A DNA stretch of 64,000 nt from Halomarina ordinaria (GCF_030553305.1 NZ_JARRAH010000001.1:2294001-2358000); one strand, 5' to 3'; positions 34,148 to 43,524 are shown, counted from the first letter of the stretch. The notes: generated by a model not told the origin, from the letters alone. Program-made: numbers and translations.

Positions 34148-36325
34148 ATGACATACCCGCTACAGGGAGGGACGGAGGTGACGCGCGAGACGTTCTGGCT
34201 CATCGGTCCGGTCGGTGAGCTGGTGTTCTACTACCTCGCGGTTCTCACCATCGCCGTCTTCCTCTGGGGGGTCTACGACCGCTTCGCCCGCTACGCGCGG
34301 GGGAGCGCCGACCCCTTCGACCGCCTGAGTGACCTGCCCGGCCGCATCGCCCGCTCCGCGAAGGCCGTCGGGTCGAACGAGAAGCTCTTCGACCGCGACT
34401 TCGTCGGCGGCGTGATGCACGCGTTCATCCTCTGGGGCTTCCTGACGCTGCTCATCGGGACGACCATCCTCGCCATCGACATGGACATCTGGACGAAGGC
34501 GCTCGGTCAGCCCTCCTTCTTCGTCGGTGACTTCTACCTCTCGTACTCGCTGGTGATGGACGCGATGGGGCTGCTGTTCGTCGTCGGCCTCGGCGTCGCG
34601 CTCTACCGGCGCTACGTCGTCAACAAGGAGCGCCTCTGGGGGAAACACACCGACTGGGAGGACGCCTTCCTCGTCTGGACGCTGTTCTTCCTCGGCGTCG
34701 GCGGCTACCTCGTCGAGGGGATTCGCATCCTCGGGACGGGCTTTCCCGACTTCGAGACGGTGAGCTTCGTCGGCTGGTTCGTCGCCGACGTCCTCCGCGT
34801 CGCCGGCATGGACGAGGCGATGGCGCGGGCCGTCTACCCCCTCACGTGGTGGTCGCACGCGCTGCTCGCGTTCGTCTTCATCGCGGCCGTCCCCTACGCG
34901 AAGCCGTTCCACATGATATCGAGTTTCGCCAACGTCGTCACGCACGACGAGATGGCCGGCCAGCGCCTGCCCGGCATCCCGGCGGACTTCGAACACACCA
35001 ACGCCGAGTCCATCGACGACTTCACCTGGAAGGAACTGCTCGACCAGGACGCCTGTACGAAGTGCGGGCGCTGTTCGTCGGTCTGTCCGGCGAAGGCGTC
35101 CGGCCGGCCGCTCGACCCGCGCGACGTCATCCTCGACCTGAAGGCGTACCGCGAGTCGCTCGACGCCGGCGGCGAGGAGCGACCCATCGTCGCCGACGGC
35201 GGCTCCGTCATTGACACGGAGACGATGGAGTCGTGTATGGCCTGCATGGCCTGCATGGACGCCTGCCCGGTCGACATCGAGCACCTCAACTCCTTCACGC
35301 GGATGAACCGCCAGATGACCGACGAGGGGGCCATCAAGCCGAGCATGCAGGAGGTCTTCCAGAACGTGATGCAGAAGGGCAACACGTTCGGCGACCCCGC
35401 ACGCAAGCGCGCCGACTGGACCGACGACCTCGACTTCGAGGTGACCGACGCCCGCGAGGAGACGGTCGAGTACCTCTGGTACGTCGGCGACTACCCGAGC
35501 TTCGACGACCGCAACAAGCGCGTCGCCCGCTCGCTGGCCACGCTGTTCGAACACGCCGACGCCTCCGTCGGCATCCTCTACGACGACGAGGTGTACGACG
35601 GTAACGACATCCGGCGCGTCGGCGAGGAGTTCCTCTACCTCGAACAGGCCGGCACGCTCATCGAGTCCTTCGAGGCCTGCGACTTCGAGAAGCTGGTCTG
35701 CACCGACCCCCACTCCTACAACACGTTCAAGAACGAGTACCCGGAGGTCGACTTCGAGGAGTTCGCCGACGACCCGATGATGGACTTCGACATCGAGGGC
35801 TTCTGGAACGCCGAGGGGGAGGTGGAGGTGTATCACTACACGCAGGTCGTCCAGGAACTCGTCGCCGAGGGCCGCCTCCCGCTGTCGGGGACGGAACTCG
35901 ACTACACCGTCACCTACCACGACCCCTGTCACCTCGGGCGGTACAACGACGAGTACGAGGCGCCCCGCGACCTCGTGCGCGCGACGGGCTGTGCCCTCCA
36001 CGAGATGCCGCGTAACCGCGCCAACTCCTTCTGCTGTGGCGGCGGCGGCGGCGGCCTCTGGATGGACCTGGAGGAGGACACCAAACCCTCGGAGGAACGC
36101 CTCCGCGAGGCGCTCGAGGACACCGACGCGGGCGCGAGCGTCGAGAAGTTCGTCGTCGCCTGCCCGATGTGCCTGACGATGTACGAGGACGGCCGCAAGA
36201 CCGGCGGCTTCGAGGAGCACATCGAAATCGTCGGCCTCTCGGAACTGCTCGCCGAGGCCGTCGAGGCCGGCGGAACCGCCGCACAGCCCTCGACGTCGGA
36301 GTCGGCCGCCCCCGCCGACGACTGA
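34148..36325 (+). CDS. Membrane-bound HdrD/GlpC-type Fe-S oxidoreductase
   Basis: A 725-residue protein. Residues 1-280 contain about six membrane helices with histidines placed for b-type heme (WWSHALL, KPFHM). Two 4Fe-4S motifs follow: CTKCGRCSSVCP (about 303) and SCMACMACMDACP (about 363). The C-terminal half is like heterodisulfide reductase subunit D, ending in one CCG domain (HDPCHLGRY ... SFCCGGGGGG, Cys near 629, and ACPMCLTM). The first CCG-like domain has lost its double cysteine. It probably passes electrons between the quinone pool and a soluble thiol, dehydrogenase or ETF; partner unknown. Strong TATA-like AGACTTAACC upstream. Confidence 0.88.
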   Translation: MTYPLQGGTEVTRETFWLIGPVGELVFYYLAVLTIAVFLWGVYDRFARYARGSADPFDRLSDLPGRIARSAKAVGSNEKLFDRDFVGGVMHAFILWGFLTLLIGTTILAIDMDIWTKALGQPSFFVGDFYLSYSLVMDAMGLLFVVGLGVALYRRYVVNKERLWGKHTDWEDAFLVWTLFFLGVGGYLVEGIRILGTGFPDFETVSFVGWFVADVLRVAGMDEAMARAVYPLTWWSHALLAFVFIAAVPYAKPFHMISSFANVVTHDEMAGQRLPGIPADFEHTNAESIDDFTWKELLDQDACTKCGRCSSVCPAKASGRPLDPRDVILDLKAYRESLDAGGEERPIVADGGSVIDTETMESCMACMACMDACPVDIEHLNSFTRMNRQMTDEGAIKPSMQEVFQNVMQKGNTFGDPARKRADWTDDLDFEVTDAREETVEYLWYVGDYPSFDDRNKRVARSLATLFEHADASVGILYDDEVYDGNDIRRVGEEFLYLEQAGTLIESFEACDFEKLVCTDPHSYNTFKNEYPEVDFEEFADDPMMDFDIEGFWNAEGEVEVYHYTQVVQELVAEGRLPLSGTELDYTVTYHDPCHLGRYNDEYEAPRDLVRATGCALHEMPRNRANSFCCGGGGGGLWMDLEEDTKPSEERLREALEDTDAGASVEKFVVACPMCLTMYEDGRKTGGFEEHIEIVGLSELLAEAVEAGGTAAQPSTSESAAPADD

Positions 36326-36409
36326 GCGTCGACCCTTCCTCCATCGACCGCCTCGCTCCCGTCGGCGCGCATCGACAACGGCTTTCACCGCCCCCCTCGA
36401 CGGTCCGGT

Positions 36410-37444
36410 ATGGACCTCACTCACCGCCCCCGCCGGCTCCGGACCGACGGGATTCGGCCGCTGGTGCGCGAGACGACGCTGTCGCCGTCGGACCTCATCG
36501 CCCCCGTCTTCGTCGACGCGACGACCGACGAGCGCGTCCCCATCGGGTCGATGCCCGGGCACGTCCGGGTCCCCGTCTCGGGCATCGTCGACCGCGTCGA
36601 GGAGGTGCTGGAGACGGGCGTCGAGGCCGTCATGCTGTTCGGCATCCCCGAGTCGAAGGACGAGGTCGGGTCGCGCGCCTACGCCGAGGACGGCGTCGTC
36701 CAGCGGGCGATGCGCGCCGTGAGCGAGGAGACCGACGCCTACGTCGTCGGCGACGTCTGTCTCTGTGAGTACACGAGCCACGGCCACTGCGGCGTGCTCA
36801 CCGACGAGGCCCGCGGGCGGTGGGAGCGCCTCCACCGCGGCGACGACCCGGCGCACGTCACCGACTCGTCGCTCACCGTCGAGAACGACCGGACGCTCGA
36901 CCTGCTCGCGCGCACGGCCGTGTCGCAGGCCGACGCGGGCGCGGACATGGTCGCCCCCTCCAGCATGACCGACGGGATGGTCGGCGCGATTCGGGCGGCG
37001 CTCGACGACGCGGGCCACGAGGACGTCCCGGTGATGAGCTACGCCGCGAAGTTCGAGTCGGCGTTCTACGGCCCGTTCCGCGACGCCGCCGACGGCGCGC
37101 CCGCCTTCGGCGACCGGAGCCACTACCAGATGGACCCCGCGAACGCCCGCGAGGCGATGCGCGAGGTGCGCCTCGACGTCGAACAGGGCGCGGACGTGCT
37201 GATGGTCAAACCAGCGCTCCCCTACCTCGACGTGGTCCGGGCCGTCCGCGAGACGTACGACCACCCCGTCGCCGCCTACAACGTCAGCGGGGAGTACGCC
37301 ATGCTCCACGCCGCCGCCGAGAAGGGGTGGCTCGACCTCGACGCCGTCGCCCGCGAGTCGGTCCTCTCCATCAAGCGCGCCGGGGCCGACCTGGTGGTGA
37401 CGTACTTCGCCGAACGTCTCGCCGAGGACCTGTCGACCCCCTGA
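36410..37444 (+). CDS. hemB: Porphobilinogen synthase
   Basis: A 344-residue delta-aminolevulinate dehydratase. It joins two 5-aminolevulinate molecules to porphobilinogen. The cysteine-type metal site CLCEYTSHGHC (C117, C119, C127) suggests a zinc form. The Schiff-base lysines are in MSYAAKFESAFYGPF and LMVKPALPYLD, and the product site motif YNVSGEYAM is intact. It is separated by 302 bp from the ammonium-transporter fusion. Other tetrapyrrole genes (hemL, hemC, sumT, hemD) lie within 10 kb. Confidence 0.96.
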   Translation: MDLTHRPRRLRTDGIRPLVRETTLSPSDLIAPVFVDATTDERVPIGSMPGHVRVPVSGIVDRVEEVLETGVEAVMLFGIPESKDEVGSRAYAEDGVVQRAMRAVSEETDAYVVGDVCLCEYTSHGHCGVLTDEARGRWERLHRGDDPAHVTDSSLTVENDRTLDLLARTAVSQADAGADMVAPSSMTDGMVGAIRAALDDAGHEDVPVMSYAAKFESAFYGPFRDAADGAPAFGDRSHYQMDPANAREAMREVRLDVEQGADVLMVKPALPYLDVVRAVRETYDHPVAAYNVSGEYAMLHAAAEKGWLDLDAVARESVLSIKRAGADLVVTYFAERLAEDLSTP

Positions 37445-37746
37445 GTCGCGATACCCCGGCGCGCGCGAGGCCGAATTGACTGTCTGGCAACATTTGCACT
37501 GGACGAACGTCCGGATAGAATCGGTGTAGACGTGGGGTTTCTGGACGGTAGACGACCTTATATCGATAATATCGTACCGTATTTTGGACGAGTCGGTTTT
37601 AATGCGGGCAATATTTTGTAATATTCAAGCAAGCGCTTATGTAGTGGTACTCCGTGGGGTTCTATCGTGATTTGGAATCACGGTCTTCCGAAATTCGGGG
37701 GAAAGTTGGACGAAAGTGTATCCGATAGCCCTGGGGTGAGCCGCTG
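37445..37746. promoter_or_regulatory. AT-rich leader of the Amt-PII gene with palindromes
   Basis: The 302-bp gap has no gene but dense structure. It contains TTATATCGATA (37559-37568, containing palindromic TATCGATA), TTTTAA (37597-37602), AATATT-TTGT-AATATT (37610-37625), CGTGATT-TGG-AATCACG (37666-37682, perfect 7-bp arms) and CCGAA-A-TTCGG (37688-37698). GGAA and TTCC half-sites at 37674-37689 are spaced by 8 nt. The stretch 37555-37630 is much AT-richer than the genome. This is a strong candidate for a nitrogen-regulated promoter with one or more operators. Confidence 0.7.
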
Positions 37747-39402
37747 ATGGCGCTGCTCCAGGCCGACCCGACCGCCATCGTCCAGTCCGTCAACTACGTG
37801 TGGGTGCTGGTGGTGACCTTCCTCATCTTCTTCATGCACGCGGGGTTCGCGATGCTGGAGGCGGGGCAGGTCCGCGCCAAGAACGTCGCCAACCAGTTGA
37901 CGAAGAACATGCTCACCTGGTCGGTGGGCGTGACGGTGTTCTTCCTGCTCGGCGCGGGCACCGAGGCGCTGGTCGCCTCCGTGACCGGCGGCGCCGACTA
38001 CGGCGGCTTCTTCGCGCTGCTGAGCGCCACCGACTCGCTCGCGTGGGTCGACTGGCTGTTCGGCGCCGTCTTCGCCATGACCGCCGCGACCATCGTCTCC
38101 GGCGCCGTCGCGGGCCGGATGAAACTCCGCGCGTACGTGGGCTACACCGTCGTGCTCGCCGCGGTCATCTACCCCGTCGTCACCGGCCTGACGTGGGCCG
38201 GCGGCTGGCTCTCCACGCTCGGCTTCACCGACTTCGCGGGCGGCATGATCGTCCACGCGATGGGCGGCGTCGCCGCGCTGACCGCCGCCGCGATGGTCGG
38301 CCCGCGCATCGGCCGGTTCAACGACGACGGCTCGGTCAACGTCATCCCCGGCCACTCCATCACCTTCGCGGTGCTGGGGACGCTCATCCTCTGTTTCGGC
38401 TGGTACGGCTTCAACGTCGGCACCGCCGCGGCCCCGCTGGCCGAGGGCGCCACCGAACTGGCCGACTTCAGCTACGTCGGCCGCGTCGCGCTGACGACCA
38501 CTCTCGGCATGGCCGCGGGCGCCATGGGTGCCAGCGCGATGTCGCTGGCGAGGAACCGCAAGGTCGACACGCTGTACGTCGCCAACGGCATGCTCGCCGG
38601 CCTCGTCGGCATCACGAGCAACACCGACCTCATCACGTGGGCCGGCGCGCTCGTCATCGGCGGCCTCGCCGGCGCGCAACTCCCGCTGGTGTTCGAGTTC
38701 GTCGAGAAGCGCCTCAACATCGACGACGTCTGTGCGGTCTTCCCGGTCCACGGGAGCGCCGGCATCCTCGGCGCGCTGCTGGTCGGCGTGCCCATCTTCA
38801 CCGTCCCCGACGCGGGCGTGAGCTTCGTGAGCCAACTCGTCGGCGTCGTCGTCATCGCCGGCTGGACCGTCCTCGCCACCGCGGTCGTCCTGGGCGTGTT
38901 CAAGGCGGCCGGGCAACTGCGCGTCACCCGCGAACACGAGATCGAGGGCCTCGACATCTCCGAACACGGCGTCGAGACCTACCCCGAGTTCAGCCTCGGT
39001 GACGAACCCGTCGTCGCCGACGGCGGTATCGTCCGGACCGACGGCGGCGTCGAGACGGGCGGCATCAAGCTCGTCATGGCGTACATCCGCCCGGACAAAC
39101 TCGCCGACGTGAAGCGCGCGCTCGCGGAGGTCGGCGCCCCCTCCATCACGGTCACGAACGTCAGCGGCCGCGGCTCCCAGCCCGCGAAGAAGAGCCAGTG
39201 GCGCGGCGAGGAGTACGTCGTCGACCTCCACCAGAAGGTGAAAGTCGAGTGCGTCGTCGCCGAGGTGCCCGCCGCCGAGGTCGCCGAGGCCGTCCGCGAC
39301 GCGGCCAAGACCGGCGAACCCGGCGACGGCAAGGTGTTCATCCTCCCCGTGGAGAACGCCTACCAGATCCGCACGGGCGAGGTGGGGGTGGAAGCGGTCT
39401 AG
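37747..39402 (+). CDS. amt: Ammonium transporter fused to a C-terminal PII domain
   Basis: A 551-residue fusion. Residues 1 to about 410 are an Amt/Rh transporter with eleven helices. The pore histidines are in [10 protein letters not shown] (about 170) and [11 protein letters not shown] (about 335). After a short linker, residues about 440-551 are a full PII (GlnK) domain: [21 protein letters not shown]-loop [20 protein letters not shown] with the Tyr corresponding to modifiable Y51 near residue 490, then [17 protein letters not shown] and RTGEVG. No ATG or GTG occurs in the linker, so a separate PII cannot simply start there. PII normally plugs Amt when 2-oxoglutarate is low; here tethering would fix that coupling. 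Confidence 0.95.
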   Translation: MALLQADPTAIVQSVNYVWVLVVTFLIFFMHAGFAMLEAGQVRAKNVANQLTKNMLTWSVGVTVFFLLGAGTEALVASVTGGADYGGFFALLSATDSLAWVDWLFGAVFAMTAATIVSGAVAGRMKLRAYVGYTVVLAAVIYPVVTGLTWAGGWLSTLGFTDFAGGMIVHAMGGVAALTAAAMVGPRIGRFNDDGSVNVIPGHSITFAVLGTLILCFGWYGFNVGTAAAPLAEGATELADFSYVGRVALTTTLGMAAGAMGASAMSLARNRKVDTLYVANGMLAGLVGITSNTDLITWAGALVIGGLAGAQLPLVFEFVEKRLNIDDVCAVFPVHGSAGILGALLVGVPIFTVPDAGVSFVSQLVGVVVIAGWTVLATAVVLGVFKAAGQLRVTREHEIEGLDISEHGVETYPEFSLGDEPVVADGGIVRTDGGVETGGIKLVMAYIRPDKLADVKRALAEVGAPSITVTNVSGRGSQPAKKSQWRGEEYVVDLHQKVKVECVVAEVPAAEVAEAVRDAAKTGEPGDGKVFILPVENAYQIRTGEVGVEAV

Positions 39403-39519
39403 GCCGACGGGTGGGTTCCGGACGATACGCCGGCGCGACCCGCGAGCGCGTGCGTGCTCAACCCAGTGCTCGCGGTCGGGCCGCCCACCGGCGGCGTCGT
39501 AGGTGGGAACCGTAGACGA

Positions 39520-39539
39520 GTCGGGTCGACCGACCCGAC
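39520..39539. repeat. Inverted repeat upstream of hemL
   Basis: GTCGGGTCG-AC-CGACCCGAC is a perfect 9-bp inverted repeat with a 2-nt centre, 118 bp after the amt fusion stop and 132 bp before hemL. It may be a terminator hairpin of the upstream gene or an operator for hemL. No T-run is adjacent. The remaining gap (39403-39670) shows no gene. Confidence 0.4.
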
Positions 39540-39670
39540 AGTCGCCGCCGATGGTTCGCTACTTCCTGCTCGCGACCGTCGTGTCCTCCACGACGGTCCA
39601 TGCTCGCACCGACCAGCGGCCGCGCAGCGCGGACGGTAGCTACTTTTCGCCCCCGCGTGAACCTCCAGCC

Positions 39671-41014
39671 ATGAACCGCGAGACGTCTCGTGACCTCTAC
39701 GACCGGGCGCTCTCCGTCCTGCCCGGCGGCGTCAACTCCTCGGTGCGGGCGACCCAGCCCTACCCGACGTTCGTCCGCCGGGGCGACGGCGCGCACGTCG
39801 TCGACGTGGACGGCAACCGCTACCTCGACTACGTGATGGGCTACGGCCCGCTCCTGCTCGGCCACGACCTCCCCCAGCAGGTGCAGTCGGCCGTCCAGCG
39901 CGCCGCGAGCGAGGGGCCGATGTACGGCGCCCCCACCGAGGTCGAAGTCGACCTCGCGGAGTTCGTCGTCCGGCACGTCCCGAGCGTGGAGATGGTCCGC
40001 TTCGTCAACTCCGGCACCGAGGCGACGGTGTCGGCGGTCCGCCTCGCGCGCGGACACACGGGGCGGAACAAGCTCGTCGTCATGCAGGGGGGCTACCACG
40101 GCGCCCAGGAGTCGACGCTCGTCGAGGGCGACGCCGAACACCCCCGACCGTCCACCAGCGGCATCCCCCAGTCGTTCGCCCGCGAGACGCTTCCCGTCCC
40201 GTTCAACGACGAGGCGGCCGTCCGCGAGGTGTTCGAGCGCCACGGCGACGACATCGCGGGCGTCCTCGTCGAACCGATGCTCGGCAACAACGGCATCGTC
40301 CTGCCCGTCGACGGCTACCACGACACCCTGCGCGACCTCTGTGACGAGTACGGTTCGCTCCTGATATTCGACGAGGTCATCACGGGCTTCCGCGTCGGCG
40401 GCCTCCAGTGCGCCCAGGGGAAGTTCGGCGTCACGCCCGACCTCACCACGTTCGGGAAGATCGTCGGCGGGGGCTTCCCCGTCGGTGCCATCGGCGGTCG
40501 GGCCGAGATACTCGAGGCGTTCACCCCGAGCGGCGACGTCTTCCAGTCGGGCACCTTCTCGGGCCACCCCGTCACGATGGCCGCCGGCCTGGAGACGCTC
40601 CGGTTCGCCGCCGACGAGGACGTCTACGACCACGTCGACGCCCTCGGCGAGCGCCTCCGGTCGGGGCTCGTCGACGTGCTGGCGGACCACGCGCCCGAGT
40701 ACACGGTCGTCGGGACCGACAGCACGTTCAAGGTGGTGTTCACCCGGGCGAACACGCCCGCACAGGACGGCGCCTGTTCGACCGGCTGTGCACAGCGCCC
40801 CGACTGCGCACGCTTCGAGGCCTGCCCGAAGACCGGTGCCGACGTGGGCAACGCCGAGACGGAGCGCTGGGAGCGCCTCTTCCGACCGTTCATGCGCGAG
40901 CAGGGCGTCCTCCTCCCCGCCAACCAGTTCGAGACGCAGTTCGTCAGCTACGCGCACACCGAGGCGGATATCGAGGAGACGCTCGACGCCTACGAGGCGT
41001 TCTTCACGGGCTGA
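39671..41014 (+). CDS. hemL: Glutamate-1-semialdehyde 2,1-aminomutase with Cys insert
   Basis: A 447-residue fold-type I PLP enzyme converting glutamate-1-semialdehyde to 5-aminolevulinate in the C5 heme pathway. Motifs include [12 protein letters not shown] at the start, [13 protein letters not shown], and the PLP lysine in [15 protein letters not shown]. Near residues 369-383 it carries an extra segment with four cysteines, [19 protein letters not shown] (pattern C-x3-C-x5-C-x5-C), absent from E. coli HemL; it could bind a metal or Fe-S cluster. The ATG at 39671 is at the family's usual start. Its end overlaps the wHTH gene on the other strand. Confidence 0.95.
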   Translation: MNRETSRDLYDRALSVLPGGVNSSVRATQPYPTFVRRGDGAHVVDVDGNRYLDYVMGYGPLLLGHDLPQQVQSAVQRAASEGPMYGAPTEVEVDLAEFVVRHVPSVEMVRFVNSGTEATVSAVRLARGHTGRNKLVVMQGGYHGAQESTLVEGDAEHPRPSTSGIPQSFARETLPVPFNDEAAVREVFERHGDDIAGVLVEPMLGNNGIVLPVDGYHDTLRDLCDEYGSLLIFDEVITGFRVGGLQCAQGKFGVTPDLTTFGKIVGGGFPVGAIGGRAEILEAFTPSGDVFQSGTFSGHPVTMAAGLETLRFAADEDVYDHVDALGERLRSGLVDVLADHAPEYTVVGTDSTFKVVFTRANTPAQDGACSTGCAQRPDCARFEACPKTGADVGNAETERWERLFRPFMREQGVLLPANQFETQFVSYAHTEADIEETLDAYEAFFTG

Positions 41015-41720
41015 GGAGGCCGAACGGCCGGGCGAGGCGGCGAAGCGCCTTCGCGGGGAGTCCGACCAGTCCCCGGCCGGTGTCGCGGACGAACGCCCCG
41101 GTTCCGAGTTTCGACTCGTCGACGGCGTAGCGCTCGCCCCGGCGCTCGACCAGGTCGCCGGCCTTCGCCATCGCCAGCGCCTCGCGGACGCGCGTCTCGG
41201 TGAGGTCGCACGCCGCCGCGAGTTCCGCGACCGTCTTCGGTTCCTCGCGTAGCTCTTCCATCACGAGATTCCAGTGCGTCGAGTGGAGCATGAACTCGCC
41301 GTAGTCCATGTCGTCGACGTCGAGGTCGGCGTCGTCGAGGGCGTCGACCCCGCGGGCGTCGTCCGGCGTCGCGTGTCGCCGGTCGTACGCGGCGTCGAGG
41401 AACAGCCAGCACCCGGCGAGCGCCGTCAGGACGGGGAACCAGCGGGCGCCCTCCCCGCCGGTGGCGATACCGTAGCCCATCACGGCGCTCCCGACGAGGA
41501 CCACGACGCCGATGCCGACCTTCTCCTTCCACGGCGGGGCGTCGGCCGTCTCCTGGACGAGGACGAACAGTTCGGCGATGCAGAACGCGTACAGGAACGT
41601 CAGCAGTCCGGCGGTCGAGAGGTCGAACACGACGTAACAGCCGCCGAAGACGGCGGCGTAGCCCGCCAGGTGACGGAGCGTGTAGCGTTCCCGGGCAGTG
41701 CGGAGGAGGGCACCGAGCAT
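41004..41720 (-). CDS. Membrane protein with C-terminal winged helix
   Basis: A 238-residue protein with four predicted membrane helices (about 15-110) followed by an acidic linker ([24 protein letters not shown]). A winged-helix-like domain (about 145-205; [40 protein letters not shown]) precedes a basic tail. This suggests a membrane-tethered transcription regulator, but the domain may equally bind proteins. Its stop overlaps the hemL 3' end by 11 nt on the opposite strand. No ligand-binding module recognised. Confidence 0.7.
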   Translation of the reverse strand: MLGALLRTARERYTLRHLAGYAAVFGGCYVVFDLSTAGLLTFLYAFCIAELFVLVQETADAPPWKEKVGIGVVVLVGSAVMGYGIATGGEGARWFPVLTALAGCWLFLDAAYDRRHATPDDARGVDALDDADLDVDDMDYGEFMLHSTHWNLVMEELREEPKTVAELAAACDLTETRVREALAMAKAGDLVERRGERYAVDESKLGTGAFVRDTGRGLVGLPAKALRRLARPFGLLSP

Positions 41721-41765
41721 GGCCGAAGGTACTCGCGCGATTACAAGTAGGTTCGGGCGGTCCCC

Positions 41766-42272
41766 TCACCCCAGCACGCCGAGGACGGCGACGTCGTACG
41801 CCCCGATGTCTCCCGGGTCCTCGAGGACGACGGCCCCGAAGCGCCACGTCGTCCCGGCGGCGAGGTCGTCGGTACTGTCGAGGTAGCGACCGAGGTGTGC
41901 GCCGCCCTCGTCGTAGACGCGGGTCCGGACCTCGACGTGCTCGATGCGCTCCCGGCCGGTGTTCTCGACGACCCCCTCGACGACGGCGCCCCGGTAGTCG
42001 TCCTTCACCACGAGGTCGTCCTCGCGGAGCGCCAGCGCGGCGAGGACGGCCGCGTACTCGTTGCCCGACGTCTCGGCCCGCACGCCGGCGGCGGCCGCCG
42101 CCTCGGCGGTCGAGCCGTTCGCGGGCGTCGACAGGTTCCCCACGGCCCTGCGCTCCCCGTACTCGACCTCGCGGCTGGCGCGACCCCCGCAGCCGGCGAC
42201 GACGGTCGACGCACCCGCACCGAGGAGGGCGAGGACCCGCCGTCTGCTCGTCGTCCGGGTGGACCGGCTCAT
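41766..42272 (-). CDS. FxLYD-type Tat lipoprotein
   Basis: A 168-residue protein with a twin-arginine signal (SRRRVLALLGAGASTVVAGCGG; lipobox Cys28). A mature domain at about 92-150 fits the FxLYD extracellular domain: YRGAVVEGVVENTGRERIEHVEVRTRVY and LAAGTTWRFGAVV. It is anchored to the outer face of the membrane by a lipid. Function unknown; FxLYD proteins are often linked to cell-surface or transport complexes. Its ATG overlaps the stop of the 345-residue membrane protein (ATGA). Confidence 0.8.
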   Translation of the reverse strand: MSRSTRTTSRRRVLALLGAGASTVVAGCGGRASREVEYGERRAVGNLSTPANGSTAEAAAAAGVRAETSGNEYAAVLAALALREDDLVVKDDYRGAVVEGVVENTGRERIEHVEVRTRVYDEGGAHLGRYLDSTDDLAAGTTWRFGAVVLEDPGDIGAYDVAVLGVLG

Positions 42273-43306
42273 CGGGACCCCCCGAGGTCGACGTCGTCCG
42301 GCCGCTCCGCCTCGCGGAGGACGAACGGGCCGATGGCGAGCGTCCGCTGTGCGACCGTCCCCAGGCGGACGATGTACGCCGCGAGCAGGAAGAACGGCGT
42401 CGTGGCGACGGCGGCGGCGGCGCTGACCACGACGACGATGGTGTCCACGCCCGCCGTCGTCCCGGCGAACGAGTTCGGGTCGATGTACAGCAGCCCGAGC
42501 ATCGAGACGGCGAGCGCCGGGATGCCGGTGTAGAGGATGCCCCGCGAGAAGTTGACCAGTTCCCAGCGGAAGTACAGCGTCTTGAAGTGCTCGCGGGCGG
42601 GGCCGAACAGCTGCAACACCTCGACGAGGTCGTCGAAGGCGGCCCGCTCCGCCTCGCTCAGCGAGTCGTCGTGCTCGGAGCGGAGCCGGCGCAAGGCGTA
42701 CGTGTTCCACGAGTAGTCGTAGTCGAGGACCGTCCGCAGGACGTCGAACCGGCCGAACCGGGCGTCCGACAGCCGGCTCTCGACCTCGTCGGCGTGCGCG
42801 TGTATCCGGTCGGCGAGCGTCTCGGCGCGGTCGCGGAGCGCCTCGTCCGCGTCGGTCGCGGTCGCCTCCCGGAGGCGGTCCGCTCGTTCCTTGCTCTGCG
42901 CCATGAACACCGCGAGGAACGACGCGGGGTCCGGCGGCGCGACCGACCCGCTCAGGTCCTCGATCTCCTCCCGGAACGACAGCGACCCCGCCATCCGTTC
43001 GCGCTGGTCGCCGAGGGGGCCGAGTTCCCGCGAGAGCACGAGCTGGTTGAGCGTGACGACCAGCGTGATGCCCGTGATGAGCGAGCCGATGAACGCCTGG
43101 AACAGCCGCTCGACGTGCGTCCCGGTCTGGATGACCGTCCGGAGGGGGACGACGTTGACCCAGCCGCCGCCGACCAGCACGAGGAACAGCCCGACCGTCA
43201 GCACCCCCGCCAGGACGTTCCGGTTCCCGGTGAGCAACAACCAGTTCCGCACCCGCCCGCCGTCGGGCCGCTCGTAGACCGTCTCGCTCGGCTCGAACTC
43301 ACTCAT
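42269..43306 (-). CDS. Four-helix membrane protein with helical cytosolic region
   Basis: A 345-residue protein. Two membrane helices near 30-80 (LAGVLTVGLFLVLVGGGWVNVVPL, AFIGSLITGITLVVTLNQLVLS) precede a long helical cytosolic part (about 85-250). Two C-terminal membrane helices follow (ILYTGIPALAVSMLGLLYID, VDTIVVVVSAAAAVATTPFFLLAAYIV). No family is recognised; the layout resembles sensor- or channel-like membrane proteins. Start ATG 43306. The downstream lipoprotein gene overlaps its stop by 4 nt, so the pair is cotranscribed. Confidence 0.75.
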   Translation of the reverse strand: MSEFEPSETVYERPDGGRVRNWLLLTGNRNVLAGVLTVGLFLVLVGGGWVNVVPLRTVIQTGTHVERLFQAFIGSLITGITLVVTLNQLVLSRELGPLGDQRERMAGSLSFREEIEDLSGSVAPPDPASFLAVFMAQSKERADRLREATATDADEALRDRAETLADRIHAHADEVESRLSDARFGRFDVLRTVLDYDYSWNTYALRRLRSEHDDSLSEAERAAFDDLVEVLQLFGPAREHFKTLYFRWELVNFSRGILYTGIPALAVSMLGLLYIDPNSFAGTTAGVDTIVVVVSAAAAVATTPFFLLAAYIVRLGTVAQRTLAIGPFVLREAERPDDVDLGGSR

Positions 43307-43524
43307 ACGCGCAGTACCGAGGTCGTCGCGGAAAACCCCCTGCCGGCGTGCGCAAACACGGACGGCCGGTCGGGTCGGGAGGTCGACCTGCCGGCCTGCC
43401 CGAGGTCCCTGACGACCCGTCACACGGGTGCGTAGACGTGTGTCCGCCGAGGCGCCTCGACGCGAACGCCCGGGTCGGGGCGCGCCCACGAAGACTTATC
43501 CGGTCGCTCGGGCGAGGTGGACGT

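Noticed and set aside
34160-37309. A 1049-codon open frame antisense to the Fe-S oxidoreductase and hemB
   Set aside because: Antisense frames stay open by codon bias in this genome. The protein has no motif, and the sense genes carry intact catalytic motifs.
37674-37689. NrpR operator GGAA-N-TTCC before the Amt-PII gene
   Set aside because: The spacer is 8 nt rather than the 6 nt known for NrpR, and the halves are part of two other palindromes, so I do not call it NrpR.
38900-39100. Sequencing error joining separate amt and glnK genes
   Set aside because: The linker is in frame, has normal codon use, and contains neither a stop nor an ATG/GTG start. A single indel could not create this, as both parts read through in one frame with a plausible linker.
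39403-39670. N-terminal extension of hemL from 39503
   Set aside because: The extra 56 residues are unlike HemL, contain the inverted repeat at 39520 and precede the family's normal start at 39671.
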